Made by a program: the position numbers and the translations under genes
In this document: one piece after another, positions 1-5,697 of the stretch
How the letters are laid out: each line of letters starts with the position of its first letter
How positions within the stretch are numbered: position 1 is the first letter of the stretch
Source: Candidatus Delongbacteria bacterium
GTDB taxonomy: Bacteria > UBA4055
Length of the DNA stretch: 5,697 nt
Direction: 5' to 3'
Assembly: GCA_022013635.1 (NCBI GenBank)
Contig: JAKLPX010000056.1
Coordinates: 1 to 5,697 of the forward strand
Notes under the pieces: generated by a model
Database searches by the model: none
Seen by the model: the letters and a program-made list of their open reading frames with translations, nothing else
Told to the model about the DNA's origin: nothing

Positions 1-70
1 AATTTCGTCTTATAGCCATGACCGTTAGCCTCCATTAATTTTTTATTATAGACCCTATGTGGCAATTTAT
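1..70 (+). repeat. Dispersed intergenic repeat, copy A (left arm of inverted pair)
   Basis: Read on the plus strand, this copy runs from AATTTCGTC at the window edge through TATAGCCATGACCGTTAGCC to CCCTATGTGGCAATTTAT (53-70). The last 18 bases are a perfect reverse complement of 5399-5416. The first 30 bases match copy C at 26 of 30 positions without gaps. The copy may continue left of the window, because copies B and C both have ATCT just outside this point. Confidence 0.8.
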
Positions 71-81
71 TAATATTAGAG

Positions 82-110
82 CAAAAGAAAAAGGCGGAAT
101 TTACCGCCTT
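82..110 (-). terminator. Rho-independent terminator after the peptidase gene
   Basis: On the minus strand, AAGGCGG and CCGCCTT form a perfect 7-bp stem around a six-base loop (TAAATT). TTTTTCTTTT overlaps and follows the last stem bases. It begins 27 bases after the peptidase stop codon and would end the operon transcript before repeat copy A. Confidence 0.85.
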
Positions 111-137
111 CAATGAGTTAAATTTGTAGCTACAGGA

Positions 138-3100
138 TTATTTCATCAGGATCATCTTTTTAGTAAGAGATTTACCATCAGCTTCAAGAGTGTAATAGTA
201 AATACCTGAATTCAATTTGCTACCATCGAAGTCAACTATATGATGTCCGGCTTGTCTGACTTCATTAGCCAAATCAGCTACTTTCTGTCCGCTGATATTA
301 TAAACACTCAGTTTAACATTTGAAGTCTTTGCAAGATCAAATCGGAGTTGCGTTACAGGATTGAACGGATTCGGATAATTTTGATATAGTTTACATTCCG
401 TAGGCAGTACATTTTCAGTTATACTCGCAGGTTCAGATTTTTCATCATCTCCTGTCAACTTACTCAGAAGTTCATTTATTACCAAATTATTATTAGATGA
501 TCTTCCTTTACCTTCATTCTCGGCATCCTTCATCATATTGCAAATTGCAATATCAATATCGCAGAGAATTATTTCATCCTCAGACTCAGCTTCCGCTTTC
601 ATTTCTTCAGCAAGGATGATCGCCGAATCGTATTTCTTACTTTTGATATGAGTTGCGACTTTCATCTCCTTGAAGAATTTTTTATTGACCGTATCGTCAT
701 CTGAAGCAAGCTGCTCATCGTATAAACTAAGTAACGGATTAAGATCAAGCTTCAACTCTCTGTAGTTATCAGGGAGTTTCGCATATGCAACAACAGCTTC
801 ATCACTGTCCGAATATTTTTCGATTATCTTTTCGTAAATTTTTATGGCTTTATCGTACTTGCCGTCCAGTTCAGCTTCCAATGCCTTAAGAAGGAGTTTA
901 TAAGGTTTGCTGTCAGGTTCAGGATAAGTGGAAAAAATCGGTATTTGCCCCCAAGGCCATGTGTGATATGGGTCATAAGAAATAACATACCCGCCACCTT
1001 CCACAAAAAAATCATCGGTTACATTAGCCGATCCCCAGTAATTACTTTGAATATTAAGAATTTGTATTCGAGGGATCTGACCTTCAGGAGTTAATTTAGC
1101 AGCGACCAAACAAGGTATTTCCGGAACGACATTTTTCGGATTGGAATAGACATTGTTATGACCGTACTTCATCATAATACTGCTACCTTGCAAAACACAT
1201 ATTTGTCCCGGCATACTGACGGTCGGTACAGGATGATCGGGCAGAATACCGTTATCAAATATCTCGTTGTTTACATAGTATGCAGGCAATTGAAGATTAG
1301 TCGGTTTAATTAAAACAGGTACCGAGTTAAGACCGAAAACAACCAATCCGCTATGTTTGCTACCGCTGATAGTATTATCCATTATATACGGTGTGCATGA
1401 AACTGCCATTATTCCCTTGTTGAATCCGCTAATTGTATTATCTATCAGCCATCCGTCTTTATGCGTTACAGAGATCCCAGTACCTACACCGATTCCTGTT
1501 AATGTGTTACTTTGTACAAGTAAACTGTCGCAAGCTTCAACAGTTATTCCTGATTCGCAGTTGTCAACTGAAGAATTTTTAATTATACATGTTTTCGGCA
1601 ATCCGCTCACAGCTGTCTCAGCATTAGCGATTTCTACTCCATTAAGCTGAAGAGTGCTACCAGGTTCGCATGTAATTCCTTTCCAGTTTCCGGTACTACT
1701 GGTACTTAAAGCAAAAGTAACCATATCTGCAGTATTGTTGTTGGTAATGAGTTTACCTTTGTTTTTAACGATTATTTCAGCACCTTCAGATAGTTCTACA
1801 ACAGCTCCGTCTTCAATAATTAAATTTGAGCCGTTTTCAATGATAAGTTTTGAGTTCACACCCAATTTCAGAGAAGTATCGGGATTTATTGTTAAATCCG
1901 ATAATTGTAGCCCTAAGTTAAAATAATCTCGAATATCAACATTAACAAAACCAGATAGCTGTATATCACCGATAATTCGAGCGTTTCCTTCGACTATTAA
2001 ATTAGACCCTTCTTCAAAGATAACATTAGCACTTTCTTCAACTAAAAATTCAGTATCATTTTGAAGAACTAATGTACTTCCTGATTCCATTATCATTGTT
2101 GAACCTTTTTTCAATAGTAACGAAGAACCGTTTCCAAAATATAAATAAGATTTATCTCCCATAGTCAAAGTTGAAGAGCCATCAATCGTCAAAGAAGAAC
2201 TTCCAACAATATCTATTTTACTTGATCCGAGATCTCTCGAATTTGTAATATAGATATCGGATTGAATAATCTTACTCGAACCTGAAATATTTATGCTGTA
2301 AAGTCCTGATTCGACATCATGTATCAAATCTACATTATCTATAACGCAGTTATCTGCATTAATTGCACATTTTGGCATTAAATATATAGAATTATTCCCA
2401 TCACCTTTTAATATTGAGTTCGACTGTAAATATAATTGAGCTTTGAGATCAATATTTTTTGAATTTAATATTACTGTTTCAGAGTTGTCCGCTAAAGAAA
2501 GAGAACCATTTCTAATTGTAATATCTTCAACAACAGCTATTTCTCCTTTTAATGGCTGAAATAAATATGATCCTACGGTATAGAAATCATCGTAAATAAT
2601 CGTCGGATACTTCAAAGATGTGTGGTGACCGATATTTTCGTAATCTGAACATACTGGGCTCGGATCAATCAATGTACCGTCGGGATAGAACTCCGGAATG
2701 CCAAGGGTATTTGTCTCATAATCTGTACACCACAACACAGCCTCCTCAACTGTAACAACGCCGTCAGCATTCGTTTTATACTCCGGAAGTCTATTATACC
2801 CGTCAACTTCACTATACTTCGGGTTGTATCGTACTCCTTTAATCGTAAGATCGTAATATTCCGTACTGTTGTCGGGTTTCTTGCCTTTAGTTGCGGAAAG
2901 CATGTGGAAATCGAATTCTCCATGTAAGTATGACTTACTACTTATATATTCGTTTTCATAGAAATTATAACAGGATGTTTCTGCCTTTTCAATACCGTTT
3001 TCATAATAAGCCAAAACATTATCAGCCTGATATGAAGGCATATTATATTGACTTGAAGATATAAAATATACATTGTTAAGTTGAGGGTGCTCCCCGTAAG

Positions 3101-3815
3101 ATACCGTACTGTCACAAACATCATGAGTCATTTCATACTCAAACCCACCGCTGAAGCACTGCTCCATCCAGTAAACTTTTTTATTTGCCAGCAACGGATT
3201 AAACAATTGTGCAAATTCATAATCGTATATGCTATCATACGATAATCCGGTCGGGTCCAACAATACTAAATATGAAGGTACTTCCGGGCCTTCAGGGGGA
3301 TATAAAAGCGAATCCATTTCGTCTAAACCTTCAAACCCGCCGTGATCAAATGTCCAAACAAACAGGAAGTCATCATCATGCATTTCATCCTTTAATTCTT
3401 GAGCTATCAATCCTATATTATCTTTCGTTGCCGCACCATTTGTCAGATAGTTTTTTGTGATTTGAAAATCTGTACTGTCAGGAAAGATATGTTGTGGTGT
3501 ATAACGCTCTGCTATTGGAGTCCCCGCGTCTGCAGCAACTTTCCAATAGTCAGTACCATTTGCGAACAATACAAATATTTTGTCGTTATCGTATCCCATG
3601 TTGATCAGCATTTCCCACACAAGATATGTGTCGTTCCAGAAACATTCCATCGGACCAGGTTTAGTCGGGTCCGCTTCCTGATAAGTATCCCATCTTAACG
3701 CTGAGGGTACATTCTTAGCTGCGTAATCCCCTGTAATTAATACAGCATACTTTTCGGCAGATACGATTACATTTACGATCGAAAACAGCAGAAATACAAA
3801 TAATATTTTCTTCAT
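138..3815 (-). CDS. Secreted C13/legumain-like cysteine peptidase with beta-solenoid, TPR-like region and T9SS sorting domain
   Basis: Predicted exported endopeptidase of clan CD (legumain/caspase fold), 1225 aa. Residues 1-20 are a Sec signal peptide: MKK, a hydrophobic core, and VSA before the cut. The peptidase domain (about 22-310) begins directly after it with no visible prodomain. It carries the clan CD dyad: a hydrophobic strand ending in DHGG (His158, Gly159), and KKVYWMEQCFSGG with Cys220. Both resemble legumain's TDHG and EACESG motifs. A degenerate EF-hand-like loop lies at 347-358. Residues 425-700 are a beta-solenoid rich in octapeptide repeats, and 710-940 a right-handed beta-helix closing with an NYWGS motif. 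Residues 970-1095 are helical and TPR-like (GKYDKAIKIYEKIIEKY; KKYDSAIILAEEM). Residues 1143-1225 are a T9SS type A sorting domain (YQNYPNPFNP...SGIYYYTL...KKMILMK). The ATG start has TAGGAG seven bases upstream; the stop is TAA. It is the second gene of an operon. The peptidase class is well supported and activity is likely; substrate specificity is unknown. Confidence 0.9.
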   Translation of the reverse strand: MKKILFVFLLFSIVNVIVSAEKYAVLITGDYAAKNVPSALRWDTYQEADPTKPGPMECFWNDTYLVWEMLINMGYDNDKIFVLFANGTDYWKVAADAGTPIAERYTPQHIFPDSTDFQITKNYLTNGAATKDNIGLIAQELKDEMHDDDFLFVWTFDHGGFEGLDEMDSLLYPPEGPEVPSYLVLLDPTGLSYDSIYDYEFAQLFNPLLANKKVYWMEQCFSGGFEYEMTHDVCDSTVSYGEHPQLNNVYFISSSQYNMPSYQADNVLAYYENGIEKAETSCYNFYENEYISSKSYLHGEFDFHMLSATKGKKPDNSTEYYDLTIKGVRYNPKYSEVDGYNRLPEYKTNADGVVTVEEAVLWCTDYETNTLGIPEFYPDGTLIDPSPVCSDYENIGHHTSLKYPTIIYDDFYTVGSYLFQPLKGEIAVVEDITIRNGSLSLADNSETVILNSKNIDLKAQLYLQSNSILKGDGNNSIYLMPKCAINADNCVIDNVDLIHDVESGLYSINISGSSKIIQSDIYITNSRDLGSSKIDIVGSSSLTIDGSSTLTMGDKSYLYFGNGSSLLLKKGSTMIMESGSTLVLQNDTEFLVEESANVIFEEGSNLIVEGNARIIGDIQLSGFVNVDIRDYFNLGLQLSDLTINPDTSLKLGVNSKLIIENGSNLIIEDGAVVELSEGAEIIVKNKGKLITNNNTADMVTFALSTSSTGNWKGITCEPGSTLQLNGVEIANAETAVSGLPKTCIIKNSSVDNCESGITVEACDSLLVQSNTLTGIGVGTGISVTHKDGWLIDNTISGFNKGIMAVSCTPYIMDNTISGSKHSGLVVFGLNSVPVLIKPTNLQLPAYYVNNEIFDNGILPDHPVPTVSMPGQICVLQGSSIMMKYGHNNVYSNPKNVVPEIPCLVAAKLTPEGQIPRIQILNIQSNYWGSANVTDDFFVEGGGYVISYDPYHTWPWGQIPIFSTYPEPDSKPYKLLLKALEAELDGKYDKAIKIYEKIIEKYSDSDEAVVAYAKLPDNYRELKLDLNPLLSLYDEQLASDDDTVNKKFFKEMKVATHIKSKKYDSAIILAEEMKAEAESEDEIILCDIDIAICNMMKDAENEGKGRSSNNNLVINELLSKLTGDDEKSEPASITENVLPTECKLYQNYPNPFNPVTQLRFDLAKTSNVKLSVYNISGQKVADLANEVRQAGHHIVDFDGSKLNSGIYYYTLEADGKSLTKKMILMK
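1962..2225 (-). repeat. Eleven tandem octapeptide repeats inside the peptidase protein
   Basis: Residues 531-618 divide without gaps into 8-residue units of the form (G/S)-S-x-hydrophobic-x-hydrophobic-x-x. Examples are SSKIDIVG, SSTLTMGD, GSTMIMES, GSTLVLQN and GSNLIVEG. Six further units, in a different phase, occupy residues 646-693 (bases 1737-1880), including GSNLIIED. The alternating hydrophobic pattern and small residues at the turns suit a beta-solenoid stalk. The DNA units have diverged, so this is a protein-level repeat. Confidence 0.8.
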
Positions 3816-3822
3816 GGAACAT

Positions 3823-3828
3823 CTCCTA
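3823..3828 (-). promoter_or_regulatory. Ribosome binding site TAGGAG for the peptidase gene
   Basis: TAGGAG on the minus strand lies seven bases before the ATG, inside the 22-base gap after the propeller gene's stop codon. The second gene therefore has its own initiation signal within a tightly packed operon. Confidence 0.75.
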
Positions 3829-3837
3829 TTTTCACTT

Positions 3838-5241
3838 TTACTTTAAATGAAGCATTTTCTTCGTATCTTTCACCCTTCCGTTTATATTTAGCTGATAATA
3901 GTAAATTCCGGAATTAAGATTATCAGCACTGAATGTATAGCTGTAATTCCCTTTACTTAGCTTATCTGAAATAAGATTTTTTACTGATTCGCCTTTTGAA
4001 TTATAGATTGTTAAATTAATATCAGAAGAATTCTTTAATAAAAATTGAATTGTAGTCGAATTGTTAAACGGGTTCGGATAATTTTGTCCTAATGTAAAAT
4101 TATCAATAATCCATTCGTCATCATTTTCAATCCCAACTTCTATTTTCTTTGACTGAAAATAAACCGTACTTTGATTTGAATATGCCACATAAAAATTATC
4201 TATTCTATCATAAGTGGCATCGAAATATCCGTTGCTTTGATTAATTAAATCATGCGTCCAAGTATTACTTGAATTTGTTGAGTATATCAATTCTATATTT
4301 TCGCCAAAATATATTCCATACAAATGTAAGTTATTATCATTATCTATAAATAGCTTCCTACTGCTAGTATCAGTATTTTCATTGACATATTCAGGAACAG
4401 ACCAAACACTATCATTCTTGTGTTTTTTAACAATGTAGTTCATATTATCATCCATATACGGACCAATGGAAATATTAACATAAATAGTATCTGAACCTGA
4501 TACTGTAATTGCATTCCCCGCAGATGTTTCTCCTGGATCATATATCTCTTCAAATAATGTCCATTGCTCATCAATTCTGCTATATTTTAATAAGAATGGA
4601 CGGGCGGTCGATCCGGTTGATCTTCCAACAGAATACAAATTATTATCCTTATCAAATGTAATATCTCTTATAGTATATTGACCCGACGAACTCACAGGTT
4701 GTGGAGATGACCATACACTATCTAAAAAGGCAAAATAAACATTACTCGAGTATGCAGAAAACCAAGTTGCGTATAGACGGTCTGAATAATCTATTCCTAT
4801 TTCTAAATTAGTAACAGCGTAATCATGAACAACATACGGTTCAGTCCAACTTGTACCGTCAAATTTTTTATACATCACCTTATTGTATTCAGTACCTCTA
4901 AGATATACGAGATGAATATTATTCTGAGAATCACATACTGATTTTAAATCATAAATTCTTTCTGTTAAATATTCAGGAGTAAGATTTTCAACTACCGACC
5001 ATGAAATTCCGTTATCGTTTGATTTCCGGTATTCAATCTGTGAATGCCATTCGTAAGGCTCATCTTCAATCAGCTTAATCCAAAAGGCATGAATCGTACC
5101 TAATTTATCAACTGATATTGAAGGAATAATGTAATAAGTCACCGGTGAGTTTCCAAGTTCTGATAATTGTACAGGTGCACTCCATTCGTATTGAGCGAGA
5201 AGAGAGAATGTAAATGTAAGAATTGTAAGTAACTTTTTCAA
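3838..5241 (-). CDS. Secreted seven-repeat beta-propeller-like protein with T9SS sorting domain
   Basis: Predicted exported protein of 467 aa whose role I cannot name; binding of a glycan or protein is the likeliest guess. Residues 1-16 are a short signal peptide (MKKLLTILTF..., cut probably after LLA). Residues 17-370 hold seven copies of a roughly 50-residue unit. Each has a Trp motif like WSxP (W20, W81, W132, W177, W227, W280, W328) followed 17-25 residues later by a D-x-x-N/G-x-I/L-H/Y strand (near 45, 104, 151, 197, 249, 300, 345). This is what a seven-bladed propeller would show. SNDNGISW at 74-81 is a canonical Asp-box as in BNR/sialidase-fold proteins; STNSSNTW at 321-328 is a degenerate one. 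I see no sialidase catalytic arginine set, so enzyme activity is not claimed. Residues 383-467 are the T9SS type A sorting domain (LGQNYPNPFN...SGIYYYQL...KKMLHLK). The start is TTG, chosen because GGAG lies seven bases upstream, the signal peptide follows at once and no ATG alternative is near. It is the first gene of the operon. Confidence 0.87.
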   Translation of the reverse strand: MKKLLTILTFTFSLLAQYEWSAPVQLSELGNSPVTYYIIPSISVDKLGTIHAFWIKLIEDEPYEWHSQIEYRKSNDNGISWSVVENLTPEYLTERIYDLKSVCDSQNNIHLVYLRGTEYNKVMYKKFDGTSWTEPYVVHDYAVTNLEIGIDYSDRLYATWFSAYSSNVYFAFLDSVWSSPQPVSSSGQYTIRDITFDKDNNLYSVGRSTGSTARPFLLKYSRIDEQWTLFEEIYDPGETSAGNAITVSGSDTIYVNISIGPYMDDNMNYIVKKHKNDSVWSVPEYVNENTDTSSRKLFIDNDNNLHLYGIYFGENIELIYSTNSSNTWTHDLINQSNGYFDATYDRIDNFYVAYSNQSTVYFQSKKIEVGIENDDEWIIDNFTLGQNYPNPFNNSTTIQFLLKNSSDINLTIYNSKGESVKNLISDKLSKGNYSYTFSADNLNSGIYYYQLNINGRVKDTKKMLHLK

Positions 5242-5248
5242 GCTTGTA

Positions 5249-5252
5249 CTCC
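5249..5252 (-). promoter_or_regulatory. Ribosome binding site GGAG fixing a TTG start
   Basis: On the minus strand, GGAG is followed by a seven-base spacer (TACAAGC) and then TTG. This site decides the start of the propeller gene, which has no ATG near its N-terminus. Confidence 0.7.
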
Positions 5253-5269
5253 AATTATCTTAGATAGTT

Positions 5270-5298
5270 AACATAGTAAATATAATAGATATTGTCAA
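5270..5298 (-). promoter_or_regulatory. Sigma70-type promoter of the two-gene operon
   Basis: Read on the minus strand, a perfect TTGACA -35 box (5298-5293) is followed by a 17-base spacer and TATGTT (5275-5270, four of six matches to TATAAT). An A/T-rich stretch upstream (about 5299-5330) could act as an UP element. Transcription would begin near 5262, leaving a leader of roughly 20 bases before the TTG start. The -35 box and spacing are seen directly; use in vivo is inferred. Confidence 0.6.
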
Positions 5299-5357
5299 GA
5301 TATATTTTTGATTTTAATTTTTATAGCAGTGTTCAATTGTGCAAGTAACTAAAACTG

Positions 5358-5374
5358 AATACCCAAAAGGTATT
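5358..5374. other. Small palindrome upstream of the operon promoter
   Basis: AATACC and GGTATT pair as a 6-bp stem around CAAAA, followed on the plus strand by TTCTTTACTTT. It lies about 60 bases upstream of the -35 box. It is too weak and A/T-rich to call a terminator with confidence; an operator or chance are alternatives. The rest of 5299-5398 holds nothing else I can identify. Confidence 0.25.
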
Positions 5375-5398
5375 TCTTTACTTTACAGAAGATTAATG

Positions 5399-5480
5399 AT
5401 AAATTGCCACATAGGGATTTGAAGATCTCAAGTTAAAAAATAAACGAAGGCTAACATTGGCTATATGTACGAAATTAGAT
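5399..5480 (-). repeat. Dispersed intergenic repeat, copy B (right arm of inverted pair)
   Basis: On the minus strand this reads ATCTAATTTCGTAC, then ATAGCCAATGTTAGCC, an A/T-rich middle, and CCCTATGTGGCAATTTAT. The inner 18 bases match copy A perfectly. The outer part matches in blocks (AATTTCGT, ATAGCCA, GTTAGCCT), and the middle is about 8 bases longer than in A. Copy B lies upstream of the operon promoter in the opposite orientation to copy A. Confidence 0.8.
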
Positions 5481-5565
5481 TTAGGCATTTTAAGGGAATT
5501 ATCCTTGACAGTATCAGTAACTTTTGACATATTAGGTAGGTGTATTCTGTTCATAGGTATAGTCA
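5477..5565. other. Spacer between head-to-head repeats B and C
   Basis: No reading frame of note lies in this spacer. It contains two plus-strand TTGACA hexamers, at 5505-5510 and 5524-5529. The first has a CATATT (5528-5533, four of six matches to a -10 box) after a 17-base spacer, so a rightward promoter is possible. The second has no good -10 box at normal spacing. Confidence 0.35.
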
Positions 5566-5639
5566 ATCTAATTTCATCTTTTAGCCTTGACCGTTAGCAG
5601 AAAGATTTTTGGTTAGTATTGGAGATACATGTGATTTAT
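5566..5639 (+). repeat. Diverged repeat, copy C
   Basis: The head 5570-5599 aligns with bases 1-30 at 26 of 30 positions, including GACCGTTAGC. ATCTAATTTC (5566-5575) is the exact reverse complement of the outer end of copy B (5471-5480), so B and C lie head to head. The tail is weaker: TTGGAGAT resembles TTGAGAT in copy B, and ATGTG...ATTTAT ends at the same offset as copy A. The head is well supported; full length is inferred. Confidence 0.6.
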
Positions 5640-5697
5640 GCTGCTTTAAATAATAAAGGAATTAAAAGAGAAATGTTTTCTTTTTTATTAGTACTAG
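5631..5697 (+). CDS. Possible 5' end of an unidentified gene, cut by the window edge
   Basis: A GTG at 5631, six bases after GGAG (5621-5624), opens a frame reading IYAALNNKGIKREMFSFLLV that is still open at the window end. A TTG at 5619 in the same frame could also start it; the nearest in-frame upstream stop is at 5595-5597. At about 22 residues it cannot be assigned to a family. Its start overlaps the presumed tail of repeat copy C, which argues for caution: it may be a chance frame or a gene fragment beside the repeat. Confidence 0.25.
   Translation, partial: MIYAALNNKGIKREMFSFLLVL

Noticed and set aside
1..70. Integron attC site, suggested by GTTAGCC / GGCTAAC blocks in the repeats near a putative cassette
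   Set aside because: GTTAGCC does not fit the GTTRRRY core, no single copy contains the paired inverse core needed to fold an attC hairpin, and the copies face opposite ways, unlike attC arrays.
1357..1926. Two plus-strand open frames (1357-1650 and 1654-1926) opposite the peptidase gene
   Set aside because: They are antisense shadows of the repetitive solenoid coding region, with no ribosome binding site and low-complexity translations. Other short frames at 2669-3698 are rejected for the same reason.
138..3815. Assignment of the peptidase to the gingipain family C25
   Set aside because: Solenoid and T9SS domains recall gingipain-like proteins, but the sequence around His158 (TFDHGG) and Cys220 (MEQCFSGG) and the short domain right after the signal peptide look closer to C13 legumains. 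A profile search would decide.
3838..5241. Active exo-sialidase
   Set aside because: One clear Asp-box and a propeller-like repeat are present, but no arginine triad or other catalytic set can be recognised, and the repeat count is seven rather than six.
5524..5529. Second plus-strand TTGACA as a promoter
   Set aside because: No acceptable -10 box lies 16-18 bases downstream; TATTCT is only 13 bases away and TATAGT is 28.
1..5697. CRISPR array, tRNA or rRNA genes
   Set aside because: No regularly spaced short direct repeats and no recognisable tRNA or rRNA segments were seen in the non-coding parts. The three repeat copies are too few, too long and in mixed orientation for a CRISPR.

Overview
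The window looks like an accessory locus of an AT-rich (low-GC by eye) bacterium with a type IX secretion system (T9SS). Both genes end in a C-terminal sorting domain of the QNYPNPFN...SGIYYY...KKM type. That form of the domain is common in Bacteroidota relatives of the FCB group, such as Ignavibacteria, Cloacimonadota, Delongbacteria and other candidate phyla. The promoter in front of the genes has a classical TTGACA -35 box rather than the TTTG / TAnnTTTG boxes of core Bacteroidota. This weakly favours an FCB lineage outside core Bacteroidota. The phylum is an inference and no taxonomic marker is present.

Layout, left to right. Bases 1-70 are one copy of a dispersed repeat (copy A). A rho-independent terminator for the minus strand follows at 82-110. 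Two minus-strand genes fill 138-5241. The downstream gene (138-3815, 1225 aa) encodes a secreted multidomain protein: signal peptide, legumain/caspase-type (clan CD, C13-like) cysteine peptidase with His158-Gly159 and Cys220, a beta-solenoid built partly of eight-residue repeats, a right-handed beta-helix, a TPR-like helical segment and a T9SS sorting domain. The upstream gene (3838-5241, 467 aa, TTG start) encodes a secreted protein with a sevenfold repeat that looks like a beta-propeller with one canonical Asp-box, followed by the same kind of sorting domain. Only 22 bases separate the genes. A promoter at 5270-5298 sits just upstream of the first gene, so the pair looks like one operon.

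Bases 5399-5480 hold copy B of the repeat, inverted relative to copy A. Bases 5566-5639 hold a more diverged copy C, in the same orientation as A. Promoter, both genes and terminator are therefore enclosed between inverted copies of one repeat, which is the most unusual structural feature here. The right end (5601-5697) has no firmly supported gene, only a possible start of a plus-strand reading frame that runs off the window.

Working picture (inference): both proteins cross the inner membrane by the Sec pathway and are exported across the outer membrane by T9SS, giving a surface-attached or released protease and a propeller-type binding partner. No substrate can be assigned from sequence alone.
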